This document shows, piece after piece, positions 9,019 to 18,189 of a stretch of DNA of 64,000 nt. A program made the position numbers and the translations under genes. Source of the stretch: Verrucomicrobiota bacterium (GTDB lineage: Bacteria > Verrucomicrobiota > Verrucomicrobiia > Limisphaerales > J093). The notes beneath the pieces are model-generated. The model was not told where the DNA came from. It worked only from the letters and a program-made list of their open reading frames with translations, and did not search any database. Position 1 is the stretch's first letter. Every line of letters starts with the position of its first letter. The DNA lies in contig JAKQDD010000051.1 in assembly GCA_029556615.1 (NCBI GenBank), positions 32,770 to 96,769 of the forward strand, read 5' to 3'.

Positions 9019-9987
9019 CTATCCGCTGCGTTTCCCGGGGTCAAACCCGACGGCGAAGTAGAGGAACCAGAGGGCGAGGCTCACGCCGAGGAAGACGACC
9101 CGGCCGGCGAAGGGCAGCGTGCTGGGTGAGACAAAGCCCTCGATGAAGCCGGCCACGACCAGCATGACCATGCACCCGGTGAGGATGACGAGGGCGCGTC
9201 CGCCCACCTGGCGCAGGGCGGTGGCGCGCCGGACCTGGCCTGGGGAGACGATTGCTGCGGCGAGCACGTAGCCTGCCGCGCCGGCGAGGCAGATGGCGAG
9301 CAATTCGGTGCCGCCGTGGGGCATGACCCATCCCCAGAAGGCCCGGGTTTTGCCGTGCAACGTGAACCAGCCGGCCACCGCCCCGATATGGACGCCGTTG
9401 ACGATCAGCAGCCAGGTGGTGCCGAGGCCTGCCGTCAGACCGAGGCCGAAGGCCAGCAGGGTCACCTGGATGTTGTTGGCGACAATGGCCGAGGAGACGA
9501 CCGGCCGGGCGAGGCTGGGGATGTGGTGGAGGTTGTCGGGTCGCGCCGGATCGAAGTCGAGGAACTCCGCGGGGACCATGTCGAATCCCAGGGCCGGCTG
9601 CCATTGGACGGCGAAGAACGCCACGACGGCGGCTCCGAACATGATCGTGGCGGAGAGGGCGACGGCCCAGAGGCTTTGGCGGACGGCCCGGGCAAAGGCT
9701 GTGAGCCATGCGGCCTTGGTGGTTCCCTCCCGGTCTCGGCGGAGGTGCCCGTAGAGGAGGATGTAGGCGGCGACGGCGATCCGGTTGAGCCGGTCGACGA
9801 CCGATCGTGGCGCCCCGAGCGATCGGGCTCGAGCCAGGTCGGCGACCAGCACTTGATAGTCATCCACCAGCCGGTTCAACTCGGTTCCGCTCAACGCGCG
9901 CAGGCCCCGCACACCGCGGCGGGACAAGCGGCTGACGGTTGCGGCGAACTCGGTCCAGTGTTTGAGTTTTTCCTCGCCAAGTTCCAT
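9019..9987 (-). CDS. Stage II sporulation protein M (SpoIIM/DUF95) family membrane protein
   Basis: A 322-residue integral membrane protein. A soluble helical N-terminus (to about residue 105) is followed by several membrane segments and the family signature region near residues 195-250 (AFGLGLTAGLGTTWLLIVNG, then MPHGGTELLAICLAGAAGY). Despite the name, members are widespread in non-sporulating bacteria and often sit, as here, with RDD, MoxR and DUF58 genes. The job in that operon type is not established; envelope remodelling is the usual guess. It lies 21 bases after the RDD gene. Confidence 0.87.
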   Translation of the reverse strand: MELGEEKLKHWTEFAATVSRLSRRGVRGLRALSGTELNRLVDDYQVLVADLARARSLGAPRSVVDRLNRIAVAAYILLYGHLRRDREGTTKAAWLTAFARAVRQSLWAVALSATIMFGAAVVAFFAVQWQPALGFDMVPAEFLDFDPARPDNLHHIPSLARPVVSSAIVANNIQVTLLAFGLGLTAGLGTTWLLIVNGVHIGAVAGWFTLHGKTRAFWGWVMPHGGTELLAICLAGAAGYVLAAAIVSPGQVRRATALRQVGGRALVILTGCMVMLVVAGFIEGFVSPSTLPFAGRVVFLGVSLALWFLYFAVGFDPGKRSG

Positions 9988-10008
9988 GGGGTTGGGGGTG
10001 CGAGAGGT

Positions 10009-10875
10009 TCAGAACCAGCGGGCGGGGGCGGCGGCGGGCACGCGCGACGCAGCCGGCGGGGCGCGCCGGCTTCGATCGATCAACTCGAGCAAGAGGCGTT
10101 CGCACTCCGCCGTGCGGTCGGGCCGGTGTTCCCAGGCGGCGCGGGTTTCGCCCATCAGTTCGAGCAACGGTGCGGTGAGGTGCCAGGCCAGGGCATCCCG
10201 GCGGGCGGCTGCGAGCTCGAATCGGCGGTTCAGGAACTGCTCGATGAGATCGATCTGGCCTGCGGAGAGCGTGCCGCCGGGCAGGGTGACGGCCTGTCGG
10301 GATCGGCCGCTTTCGACGCGGGCGGCCCAGGCGGCGCCGGCTGCGGTGCTGGACTCGAGCTCGAACCGCTCCCGGACGACGAGGGTGCCCGCCACCATGT
10401 CTCCGAGGCGGCGTCCGTGTCGGTCCAGGAACAGGACGATGCCGCCCAGGACGTACGTCGGGGGCGGGAAGCCGTCAGCGGCCCGGACCAGATTGCGCAG
10501 GGCCGCCTCGCGGAATCCGATCGGGAGTCCATCCTCGCGGATGACGCGGACGCCGAAGTGGCGTTTGCCGGGAGTGGATCCGCGCATCAAGGTTTCGAAG
10601 AAGACGTAGTACCCCCAGAGCACGAGGAACAACGCCAGGATGAGGAGGGCGATGCCCCAGGAGCGTTCCCAGCCGATGTCGTCCCGGAAGAAGTCGTCCA
10701 TGGAGAGCGCGTGTCCGAGGCCGCAGAGGACTGCGATCAGCACGAGGGCGCCCATCAGCAGTCCGATCAGCAGGAGGTCCACCAGATGCGCTGCGAACCG
10801 GGAGCCGAGCCCGGCGATTTCGAACTCGAGGGTGCCGTGGTCGGGGGTGGCGATGCTGATGGTCTCGTCGGTCAT
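10009..10875 (-). CDS. RDD family membrane protein
   Basis: A 288-residue protein. The N-terminal half carries the RDD domain: GLGSRFAAHLVDLLLIGLLM (R and D of the motif), a second helix around IALLILALFLVLWGYYVFFE, then TPGKRHFGVRVIREDG and GRRLGDMVAGTLVVRER. The C-terminal half is soluble, Arg-rich and helical. The start ATG overlaps the stop of the DUF58 gene (ATGA), so it is translationally coupled to it. RDD proteins have been linked to ion transport in some bacteria, but the substrate here is unknown. Confidence 0.88.
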   Translation of the reverse strand: MTDETISIATPDHGTLEFEIAGLGSRFAAHLVDLLLIGLLMGALVLIAVLCGLGHALSMDDFFRDDIGWERSWGIALLILALFLVLWGYYVFFETLMRGSTPGKRHFGVRVIREDGLPIGFREAALRNLVRAADGFPPPTYVLGGIVLFLDRHGRRLGDMVAGTLVVRERFELESSTAAGAAWAARVESGRSRQAVTLPGGTLSAGQIDLIEQFLNRRFELAAARRDALAWHLTAPLLELMGETRAAWEHRPDRTAECERLLLELIDRSRRAPPAASRVPAAAPARWF

Positions 10876-12224
10876 TGCAGGTCGGCCTTTCGGATCTCGA
10901 GGTAGCGGCGGACCAACTGGATGCTGAGCCGGGCGGGTTCGGTTTCGAGGACGAGGATGCCGCCGGCGCGGAGGTGTTCGAGGGCGAGGCGGCGGCGACG
11001 GAGCAGGTCGCAGGCGGCGGCCTTGCGGTAGCTGCCGGAGGGTCCGGCCGGCAGCCCTTCGGCGGCCTCGCGCAGACGCGCATCGACCAGGACCACGCAA
11101 AGGACGAGGTGCCGCGCCGCGGCGCGGGTGAGGTTGTTCCGGAGTCCGGCGCTGCTGGCCGCATCGAGGACGTCGGTGAGCAGGATCACGAGGCTCCGAC
11201 GTCGCAGGCGCCCCATCATTTCCGCGGTGACCTGCCAGTAATCCGATTCCACCGGGCGCGGCTCGACGGCGTAGAGGGTTTCCATGACGCGGGGCACGAT
11301 GGCCACGCCGCGGACAGGGGGGAGGAAGGACTCGATGCGGTTTGAGAAGCAGGCGACGGCCATGGCGTCTCCGCGCTGCCGGGCGACATGAGCGAGCATG
11401 ATGGCGGCGTTCATGGCATAATCGAGCTTGGTTCCCTCGTCGAGGCGCTCGGCCATGAGCCGTCCGGCGTCGAGCAGGACGGCGACCTGCTGTCCCCGTT
11501 CCACCTGGCGGTTGCGGCTGATGAGCGCGCCGCGTCGCGCGGTGGCTTTCCAGTCGACTTGCCGCAGGTCTTCCCCGGGCATGTAGAGTCGGAGACTCTC
11601 GAAATCGGTACCGGCCCCGTGGACCCGACGCGGGCGTCGCACGATTTCGTCGCGCTGGTCGATTCGGGCCAGCAGCTGGTAATCGTCCACGCCGCGGAAC
11701 CGGGGGTACACCTTGACGTGGCCGGGGATTTCAAAGGCGGATTCCCGGAGCAAGAGCCCAGGGCCGGACTGTTGGCGGACGATGATGCGGCCGAAGGCAT
11801 GTTGGCCGCGGCGCAGGGCGCGGACGCGGTATCCGCAGAGGGCGCGGGCTCCGCCGGGGAGGCTCACGGGCGCGAGGGGTTCGAGGGTGTCGAGGGCTTC
11901 GGGCACTTCATCCCGCAGCACCAATCGGAGTGGTTGCCCGGACCGGTTGAGCAGTTCGATTTCGACTTGCTGCTCTTCGCCATGGGAGAGGCGCGGGGGC
12001 AACCGGCGGTGCAGGACCAGGTTTCCCGCTCCGGGCCCCGTGCGGGCTTCGCGCCAGCACAAGAGGCCGAGCAGCGCCAGGAAAGCGGTTGGCACGAGCC
12101 AGCCTCCGGGGATCATGGCCGAGAGCAGCCAGAGCGGCGCGCTCACCGCCAGGAGCCGGATCAGGCGCAGACTCGGCAGAAAGACCGGGGCGCTCTCCTG
12201 TGGGCCTGGGGAGGTGGGGATCAT
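10872..12224 (-). CDS. DUF58 domain protein (VWA-like partner of MoxR)
   Basis: A 450-residue protein with two N-terminal membrane segments (about residues 22-55), a beta-rich middle, and the DUF58 core near residues 200-235: DLRQVDWKATARRGALISR. A von Willebrand-like fold follows, with VAVLLDAGRLM and VILLTDVLDA. MoxR AAA ATPases and DUF58/VWA proteins are thought to work as chaperone pairs that activate metal-dependent or envelope complexes. The MoxR gene is 33 bases upstream and the RDD gene overlaps its stop. Confidence 0.9.
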   Translation of the reverse strand: MIPTSPGPQESAPVFLPSLRLIRLLAVSAPLWLLSAMIPGGWLVPTAFLALLGLLCWREARTGPGAGNLVLHRRLPPRLSHGEEQQVEIELLNRSGQPLRLVLRDEVPEALDTLEPLAPVSLPGGARALCGYRVRALRRGQHAFGRIIVRQQSGPGLLLRESAFEIPGHVKVYPRFRGVDDYQLLARIDQRDEIVRRPRRVHGAGTDFESLRLYMPGEDLRQVDWKATARRGALISRNRQVERGQQVAVLLDAGRLMAERLDEGTKLDYAMNAAIMLAHVARQRGDAMAVACFSNRIESFLPPVRGVAIVPRVMETLYAVEPRPVESDYWQVTAEMMGRLRRRSLVILLTDVLDAASSAGLRNNLTRAAARHLVLCVVLVDARLREAAEGLPAGPSGSYRKAAACDLLRRRRLALEHLRAGGILVLETEPARLSIQLVRRYLEIRKADLQ

Positions 12225-12257
12225 GAAGGTGTCTGGGCAGGTGGGGTTGCCGGGGCC

Positions 12258-13226
12258 TCAGCGCGGGACGGCCACCTGGGCCAGGAGGGCGGCGATGCAC
12301 TTGTCGGGTGTGAGGCCTTCGATTTCGGCTTCGGGGGTGAGCTGCAGGCGGTGGCGCAACACGGGGTAGGCGATGGCCTGGATGTCTTCCGGGATGACGT
12401 AATCCCGGCCGCGCAGGACGGCGAGCGCCTTGGCGGCGTGGAGGAGCATGACGCCGGCTCTCGGGCTTGCCCCGAGACCGACGCTGGCCAGCTCCCGGGA
12501 TTGGCGGGTGAGCGCGAGGATGTAGTCGAGGACGGCGCTGTCGGCGCGGGTCGTTTGGACCTGTCGGCGAAGGGCCTGCAAGTCGTCGGGTGTGGCCACC
12601 GGGGTGACGGCGGACAAGGGGTGCATCGAGCGTTCTCCGAGGTCGTGCATTGTCTGCAGCATGAGTCGTTCCTCGGATTCGTTGGGGTAGCCCATCCAGA
12701 CCTTCATGAGGAAGCGATCCAGTTGCGCTTCCGGGAGGGGATAGGTGCCTTCGTACTCGATGGGGTTTTGGGTGGCGACGACGGTGAACGCGGGTGAGAG
12801 CGGGTGCGGTTCGCCATCGATGCTGACCTGACGTTCCTGCATGGCTTCGAGCAACGCGGCCTGCGTCTTGGCCGGGGCGCGGTTGATTTCGTCGGCCAGC
12901 ACGAGATCGGCGAACACGGGTCCGGGGCGGAAGCGGAACTCGTTGGTCCTGGGCTCGAACACGTTTACGCCGGTGATATCCGAGGGCATCAAGTCGGGGG
13001 TGAACTGGATGCGGGCGAAGGAACAGCGCATGACGGCGGCAAGGCATCGGGCGAGGAGGGTTTTGGCGACGCCCGGCACGCCTTCGAGCAGCACATGGCC
13101 GCCGGCGGCGAACGCCACCAGGAGGGACTGCACGGCGGCTTCCTGGCCGAGCACGACCTGTTGGATTGCTTGTTGGGCCTGTTGCGGCCAGGGGCTGCTG
13201 CTGACGGTTTTCGTATCATCGCTCAT
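12258..13226 (-). CDS. MoxR-family AAA+ ATPase
   Basis: A 322-residue AAA_3 ATPase. Walker A is GVPGVAKTLL near residues 49-58, Walker B is LVLADEINRAPAKTQAALLE near 107-126, sensor 1 is VVATQNPIEYEGTYPLPEAQ, and the arginine-finger region is LDRFLMKVWMGYP. A C-terminal lid domain includes SPRAGVMLLHAAKA. It overlaps the preceding DUF4350 gene by 11 bases. It is the likely motor of the operon and the partner of the DUF58 protein. Confidence 0.94.
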   Translation of the reverse strand: MSDDTKTVSSSPWPQQAQQAIQQVVLGQEAAVQSLLVAFAAGGHVLLEGVPGVAKTLLARCLAAVMRCSFARIQFTPDLMPSDITGVNVFEPRTNEFRFRPGPVFADLVLADEINRAPAKTQAALLEAMQERQVSIDGEPHPLSPAFTVVATQNPIEYEGTYPLPEAQLDRFLMKVWMGYPNESEERLMLQTMHDLGERSMHPLSAVTPVATPDDLQALRRQVQTTRADSAVLDYILALTRQSRELASVGLGASPRAGVMLLHAAKALAVLRGRDYVIPEDIQAIAYPVLRHRLQLTPEAEIEGLTPDKCIAALLAQVAVPR

Positions 13227-14526
13227 GGCTGATGTCCTGTTGAATTTCTCCGGTCACCCGGCACAGTGGGGCGAGAGCCGCCTCGGCTTCCGGACCGCCG
13301 CGCCGGCAGGCTTCGTAGCACCGGACCAGCTCGGCGAATCGGCGTTGGCGGTCCGGGTCATTCGCTCGCGCCGCTGCCTGGCGGAAGAACTCGGCCCAAT
13401 CGGTGGCGGTGCCACCCCTGGAGCCGAGCTGATGGCCGAGGTGCTGCACGACGCATTCGGCGGCGAGCGATTGGGCGTGGGCGGCTTCGAGCAGGCCCGC
13501 CCGCGCGTCGATGAGGTTCGAGGCGCGCTGGAGGCTGGGCGGGGGTGGTTCAGTCACGCGTCCCATCCGGCGGCGGTAGAGCAGGGCGTAGCCGCCGCCG
13601 GCGGCGAGGCCCTGGAGGACCATCCATCCCCAGGGCGTGCTGAGGAAGCCGAGGGTAAGGTTTGCGAGACTTCGCACCTCGCCGAAGCCGTGATGGTACT
13701 CATCGAACGCGAGGGGGCCCGGGCGGCCCTGGGCGCAGAGGGCGGCCAGCCAGACTGCGTTGTCTCCCCGGCCCAACGATCCGTTGCTGATGAAGGCCAC
13801 ATCCGCCACGGCGACGACCCGTCCGAGGCCGTGGGGGATGGCCATGGCGACCGGTTTGCCGGCACACTCGCCGATCACGCGGCCGTCTCCGGTCCAATCC
13901 AATCCCGCCGCGACGTGGACTGCGAGCGACCGGGTTTCGTCGTTGGGATGTGGGAACTGGGCGGTTTGCGCTTCGCGTTGGGCCTCCGTGGTTGTCTGGA
14001 CACCCAGACGCCCCAGGAGATGAGCCTCCGGGTTGGGAGGCAGGCTCGAGGGGGCATCGTCGGTGGCGTCGGGCGGATCCTCGGGCTCTTCGGACTCTTC
14101 GTTCGACTGCGGCCGGCCTGCGATGAGCCAAGGGCGATCGAAGAAGAAGAGCAACTGTCCCCCCTGGCGGACCCACTCGAGCAAGGCGTCGGCTTCGGCC
14201 CGGCTGAGGTGCCGGCTGGGTCCGGCCGCCACCAGGGTTGTGGGCGCGTTGGTGCCCGAGACCGCGGGCAACATCGAGAGCGGCCGGCGCCACGGGCGCA
14301 CGCGCAGCCCGCAACGTTCCATGACCAGATAGACCGCTCGCGCTCCGGAGGCATCGGTGAAGTAGGTGCTCGGGCGCCGCTGCAAGTCGGAGCGCCGGGT
14401 TGGCGTCACCAGTCCCAAAAACGCGGCCAGCACGATGAGGAGAAGGAGGGCGATCCCTGCCGTCAGTCGATTCCGCCACGGGCTGTCGGGCGTGCTGGCG
14501 AACAGGCTGAACGCCGGGCCTTTCAT
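13216..14526 (-). CDS. DUF4350 domain membrane protein
   Basis: A 436-residue protein. One N-terminal membrane helix (LTAGIALLLLIVLAAFLGLV) is followed by a DUF4350-like region (about residues 45-215: TDASGARAVYLVMERCGLRV, then GGQLLFFFDRPWLI). A second helix (LGFLSTPWGWMVLQGLAAGG) precedes a soluble C-terminal helical domain. The acidic Ser/Glu stretch around residues 145-165 looks disordered. DUF4350 proteins occur in MoxR operons between DUF4129 and the ATPase, exactly as here. The start overlaps the DUF4129 stop (ATGA). ATG 14526 is chosen because codons further upstream read through the DUF4129 gene in another frame. Confidence 0.85.
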   Translation of the reverse strand: MKGPAFSLFASTPDSPWRNRLTAGIALLLLIVLAAFLGLVTPTRRSDLQRRPSTYFTDASGARAVYLVMERCGLRVRPWRRPLSMLPAVSGTNAPTTLVAAGPSRHLSRAEADALLEWVRQGGQLLFFFDRPWLIAGRPQSNEESEEPEDPPDATDDAPSSLPPNPEAHLLGRLGVQTTTEAQREAQTAQFPHPNDETRSLAVHVAAGLDWTGDGRVIGECAGKPVAMAIPHGLGRVVAVADVAFISNGSLGRGDNAVWLAALCAQGRPGPLAFDEYHHGFGEVRSLANLTLGFLSTPWGWMVLQGLAAGGGYALLYRRRMGRVTEPPPPSLQRASNLIDARAGLLEAAHAQSLAAECVVQHLGHQLGSRGGTATDWAEFFRQAAARANDPDRQRRFAELVRCYEACRRGGPEAEAALAPLCRVTGEIQQDISHER

Positions 14527-15188
14527 GCTGTGGACTGGGTGGGAGGCTGGCTCTCGAGGAGCGCGGAGGTCCGGCAGGTCTCGACCTGGGCCACGAGCGC
14601 GGTCAGAGTTTCCGGCATGGGGGGGCGATGGGCGTAGATCACCTGTTCGTACACGGCGGTGAGACGCTCGAGGAGCCCGCACCACGGATGGCCGGGGTCG
14701 CATTCGCCCAGGTAATCGGCGTTGGTTTTGCCGGCGGCGAAACGGAGGCTGCCCTGTTCGTCCATGAGCCCGAGCAGCACGCGGTGGGCGATCCAGACGG
14801 CGCGCCGGACGTTCCCGGCGGCCAGGGCCTCGCGGGCGCGAGCCAGGGCCTCCTGCCATGAGGCGGCGGTTCCCTCGAGCACGTGCCAGGAGGACTTGCG
14901 CGCGGCGGCGTTTGCGGAACGCCGTCCGGGGAGGGCGTCGCCCAGCGCGACGTAGAGCAAATGGGCCAGAAGAGCGAGCCCCACCAGGAGGAGGAAGCTG
15001 AAGAGAATCCAGCCTTCGACGGGGTTGGCCTGGGCCCAGCGGCCGAGGGTTTGGGCCCATTCCTTGAGGCGTTGGATCAACTCGAGGAACCAGGGGGCAT
15101 CGCTGAAGCCGTGGAACTCGGGTCGGGCGAGCACACGTTCCACCGTGTCGCGGACCACGGCGTCATCGATGGGAGGGTTGGGATTCAC
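14523..15188 (-). CDS. DUF4129 domain membrane protein
   Basis: A 221-residue protein. One membrane helix (GWILFSFLLLVGLALLAHLL, about residues 50-70) precedes the C-terminal DUF4129-like domain: RRAVWIAHRVLLGLMDEQG, TNADYLGEC, LERLTAVYEQVIYA. The reading frame has no ATG in a sensible place; a GTG at 15188 lies 8 bases after the upstream stop and fits the operon spacing. In homologous operons this protein is a small membrane partner of DUF4350, MoxR and DUF58; its activity is unknown. Confidence 0.8.
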   Translation of the reverse strand: MNPNPPIDDAVVRDTVERVLARPEFHGFSDAPWFLELIQRLKEWAQTLGRWAQANPVEGWILFSFLLLVGLALLAHLLYVALGDALPGRRSANAAARKSSWHVLEGTAASWQEALARAREALAAGNVRRAVWIAHRVLLGLMDEQGSLRFAAGKTNADYLGECDPGHPWCGLLERLTAVYEQVIYAHRPPMPETLTALVAQVETCRTSALLESQPPTQSTA

Positions 15189-15196
15189 GATCCCGG

Positions 15197-16021
15197 TCAG
15201 ATCCCCGGCGCGGCGGGTGTGGCGCTGGTTCCCGCTGCGGATCCATGGGCCATGGCCTGGCTCAGCATCTCGAGGTCGAAACCCTCCTTTCGGATTCGGA
15301 AGTCGTAGTAGAGCAGGATCGGGGCGATGACGCCGAGCGGTGAGGTGAAGAGCTGCGCCAGGTCGCTGGTGACCTCGAGTACCAGTTCGCCGCCGGGGGT
15401 ATCGAGCGCGATGACCATCGAGACCGCCACGGCCATGGCGATGCCGACCACGAAGAACAAGGCGCCGATGACAAACATGATGCTCAAGACCTTGCTCCGC
15501 TCGCCGAGGGTGAGCTCCTTGCTCCGTCGCATGGCGTCGGTGGCCTTGAGCCCCTCGAGCATCACCGCCGGAACCGTTACCGAGTAGTTCAGGGCCCAGA
15601 TGACGCCCGGGACGATCAGCAGGATGAGCCCGAGGAGGACGCGCAGGCCCACGGAGATTTGGGCGTTGAGAATGGTGCCCCACCGGCGAAGGGCCTGGCG
15701 ATAGGCCTGCCCGATGGAGGCGGGCCGGCCGAGGTATCGCTCGCTGACGGCGACGATGGCAGCCCCCTCGGAGAGCGGGTAGGCGATCAGGCCGCCCAGG
15801 AGCAGGATCACCAGTTGGGCGCCCGCCTTGATATAGATCGCGTTCTCGCCCCCCACGGTCATCGCCCAGGCGTTGAGCGCCAGGGAGACAGCATAGATCG
15901 GCACGTAACTCACCGCCACAATCCCCAGCATGAGGGCGAAATTGCCGCCGTACATCCGGAAGGCACGGTCCAGCAGACTGCCCACGGTCATCGGTTCAAG
16001 TCGCGGCAAGGTTGGTTCCAT
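15197..16021 (-). CDS. Multi-pass membrane protein heading the MoxR operon
   Basis: A 274-residue protein with about five or six membrane segments after a short N-terminus, beginning SLLDRAFRMYGGNFALMLGI. This resembles the membrane domain family often named after glycerophosphodiester phosphodiesterase, in which several helices and a small soluble loop occur without the enzyme. It contains LRRWGTILNAQISVGLRVLL and MRRSKELTLGERSKVLSIMF, both typical of that group. It is the first gene of the seven-gene minus-strand MoxR set and is divergent from murQ (121 bases apart). The assignment to the domain family is by resemblance only. Confidence 0.6.
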   Translation of the reverse strand: MEPTLPRLEPMTVGSLLDRAFRMYGGNFALMLGIVAVSYVPIYAVSLALNAWAMTVGGENAIYIKAGAQLVILLLGGLIAYPLSEGAAIVAVSERYLGRPASIGQAYRQALRRWGTILNAQISVGLRVLLGLILLIVPGVIWALNYSVTVPAVMLEGLKATDAMRRSKELTLGERSKVLSIMFVIGALFFVVGIAMAVAVSMVIALDTPGGELVLEVTSDLAQLFTSPLGVIAPILLYYDFRIRKEGFDLEMLSQAMAHGSAAGTSATPAAPGI

Positions 16022-16142
16022 GGCAGGTCAGGGTCTGACAGCGTTGTGTCGAGAGTCCGGCCGCTTTTTGGCGGCTGCCCACGCCGCTGTCGAGCCCAAA
16101 GTCTCCCCTTGAAAGCGGCTTTCGGCGACGAATACTCGCGCC

Positions 16143-17051
16143 ATGCAACCCCGAGGGGGAAAGCGATTGAAGTCTGCGGCTGCAGCGCGCGAACGCGCCC
16201 GCTGGATTCCGGTTGCGACGGCGGTATCGCCGACGGAGCAACGGAACCCGCGATCTTTGCGCCTGGACCGCATGCCGCTCGAGGGGGCCATCGAGCTGAT
16301 GCTCGCCGAGGATGAAGGTCTGCCTCGGGCGCTGCGGGCGCAGCGCAGGCGGCTGGCGGCAGCGGTGCAGTGCGTCGTCCGAGCCTTCCGTCGGGGGGGG
16401 CGCCTTCTCTATGTGGGCGCCGGGACGAGCGGGCGGCTCGGGGTGCTGGATGCGAGCGAGTGTCCCCCGACCTTTCGCACGAGACCCGGCCAGGTCCGTG
16501 GCATCATTGCCGGCGGCGCGAAGGCTCTTACGACGTCGGTCGAGGGGGCGGAGGACGATTTCGAGGCGGGCGGCCGCGCGTTGCGGCGGCGGCGGGTCAA
16601 TGCGCGCGACGTGGTGGCGGGAATCGCCGCGAGCGGCCGGACCCCGTTTGTCTGGGGGGCGCTCCGGGAGGCGCGGCGTTGCGGCGCGGCCACGATCCTG
16701 ATCACGTGCAACCCGAACCTGAGGTTCTTGCCGGGCACGCGGCCGGACATTGTGATTGCGCCGGACGTGGGGCCGGAAGTGCTGACGGGGTCGACCCGGC
16801 TGAAGGCCGGAACTGCCACCAAGATGATTCTCAATCTGCTGACGACGCTGAGCATGGTGCGGACGGGGAAGGTGGCAAGCAACCTGATGGTGGATCTCAA
16901 GCCCTCGAACACGAAGTTGCGGGGGCGTGCGGTTCGCATTGTGCAGGAGCTGGCGGGTGTCTCGGAGGAAGCGGCGAGGACGGCGCTCGAGCGTTCGGGT
17001 TGGGTGATCTCCCGTGCGCGGCGCGCGCTGGCGCGGCGGCGCGCGCGTTGA
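16143..17051 (+). CDS. murQ: N-acetylmuramic acid 6-phosphate etherase
   Basis: Cleaves the lactyl ether of MurNAc-6-phosphate to GlcNAc-6-phosphate and D-lactate in cell-wall recycling. The SIS-fold blocks are clear: TEQRNPRSLRLDRM near residues 31-44, the sugar-phosphate loop GAGTSGRLGVLDASECPPTF near 92-111, VEGAEDD, GIAASGRTPFVWGAL and KAGTATKMILNLLTTLSM. The C-terminus is Arg-rich. The ATG at 16143 gives an unusually basic 30-residue extension before TEQRNP; no better start is visible. Other recycling genes (anmK, murP) are not nearby. Confidence 0.93.
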   Translation: MQPRGGKRLKSAAAARERARWIPVATAVSPTEQRNPRSLRLDRMPLEGAIELMLAEDEGLPRALRAQRRRLAAAVQCVVRAFRRGGRLLYVGAGTSGRLGVLDASECPPTFRTRPGQVRGIIAGGAKALTTSVEGAEDDFEAGGRALRRRRVNARDVVAGIAASGRTPFVWGALREARRCGAATILITCNPNLRFLPGTRPDIVIAPDVGPEVLTGSTRLKAGTATKMILNLLTTLSMVRTGKVASNLMVDLKPSNTKLRGRAVRIVQELAGVSEEAARTALERSGWVISRARRALARRRAR

Positions 17052-17112
17052 GCAGTGCCATCGGGGAGGGCAACGGAGTGGGGATGTGCTGCACCCATCC
17101 GGGTTAGAGCGC

Positions 17113-17177
17113 AGGCCCGGGAAAATGACAAGGGAATGTGGACCTCAGAATGACAAAGGAATTGGGGACAAGGGAAT
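17113..17177 (+). repeat. Degenerate GACAAGGGAAT direct repeats
   Basis: Three related units, AATGACAAGGGAAT (17124), AATGACAAAGGAAT (17149) and GACAAGGGAAT (17167), lie between murQ and a full modular repeat. Together with that repeat they account for most of the 313-base gene-free stretch 17052-17364. A faint relative (GGACAAAGGAAAACGGG) is at about 25281. Confidence 0.45.
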
Positions 17178-17189
17178 CCGGGGGCCACT

Positions 17190-17367
17190 GGAGTCCTCGA
17201 CTTCTGAAGGTCGATGCGATTAGGTCAAGTTTGGTCCCAGCCGTTCCAACCCCAGTCCCCCGCCTTCGAGGACTCTGCATTAGCGAGGCGCGGAAGAGGG
17301 GTGGGGAGCGACAGCAGGGTCTTCATGAGTCTGGGGACTCGACTGGGTCTGAGGCGGCGCCTCGCTA
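17190..17367 (+). repeat. TAG-bounded modular repeat, full copy R1 (A-B)
   Basis: 178 bp. Module A opens with GGAGTCCTCGAC and closes CGAGGACTCTGCAT; module B runs from TAGCGAGGCGCGG to GCGCCTCGCTA. The interior holds GACAGCAGGGTCTTCATGAG, shared with other copies. The outer CTA of module B, read on the minus strand, is the TAG stop of the DUF554 gene. Confidence 0.85.
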
Positions 17368-18093
17368 AAAGTGCTGAATCGCCCATGCCAGCAGGGGGGC
17401 GACGATCAGGCTGGGCAGGTAATTGGCGAGCTCGACCTTCTTGATCTCGAGGATCACGAGCGCCACGGTGAAGACCAGCATGCCGGCCGCCGCGCTGATG
17501 GCCGGAAGGACGAGGGCAGACTCGAGGGGCGGCAGCAGCGCGCGCGCCAGGAGCGTGAGCGTGCCCTGCCACACGAACAACGGGAAGGCGCTGGCCGCCA
17601 CCGGCCATCGGTGTTCCCGCGCGAAGGCCCAGACCGCGAGGCCGTCCATGACCGACTTGAGGGCGAGGACCCGCCAGTCGCCGAAGAGCCCTTCCATCAG
17701 GGGTCCGAGGAGGGCCAGCGGCGTCGCGCAGAGCAGCAGGCTGCAGGCGACGAACGCATCCCCCCGGGACGGTGATGGCGAGGCGGTGTCGCCGCGAAAG
17801 AGGCGTTGTCGGGCGAACTGGCCGACGCGATTGAGGTGCCGTTGGAGGCCGAGGCTGTGCCCGACGAATCGACCGAGAATGAGGGCGGTGAGGAGAAGGA
17901 GAAGACGACCGGCGAAAGTGGTCAAGGGTCCGCGTAATCCTGACCAGGTGATACTGAGCCCGATGAAGACGGTGAAGGCGCCGAGGAGAATGCGGAGCTG
18001 CTGTTGGCGGGCTGGGGCGAGTTGTGCCCGGGTGGCGAGGCCGGCGGCGCTGCCGGCGATGACGGAAGCGGCGTTGATGATGGTGCCGAGCAC
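17365..18093 (-). CDS. DUF554 family membrane protein
   Basis: A 242-residue multi-pass protein with the DUF554 features: N-terminal LGTIINAASVIAGSAAG, then LGAFTVFIGLSITWSG and LVLPAISAAAGMLVFTVAL, and a C-terminal VELANYLPSLIVAPLLAW. Members are predicted inner-membrane transporters or channels of unknown substrate. The start is GTG at 18093. Its stop codon TAG is contributed by the end of repeat R1 (the protein ends ...IQHF, then TAGCGAGGCGC). Confidence 0.87.
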   Translation of the reverse strand: MLGTIINAASVIAGSAAGLATRAQLAPARQQQLRILLGAFTVFIGLSITWSGLRGPLTTFAGRLLLLLTALILGRFVGHSLGLQRHLNRVGQFARQRLFRGDTASPSPSRGDAFVACSLLLCATPLALLGPLMEGLFGDWRVLALKSVMDGLAVWAFAREHRWPVAASAFPLFVWQGTLTLLARALLPPLESALVLPAISAAAGMLVFTVALVILEIKKVELANYLPSLIVAPLLAWAIQHF

Positions 18094-18189
18094 GGGCGGC
18101 AGGTTAGCGGGTTGGCGGTGGCGGCCGCAAGCCTCTCGGGTGGGGCGAGATCCGGTATGGCCAACTGGGTGTTAGGGTTAGGCTGGAGC

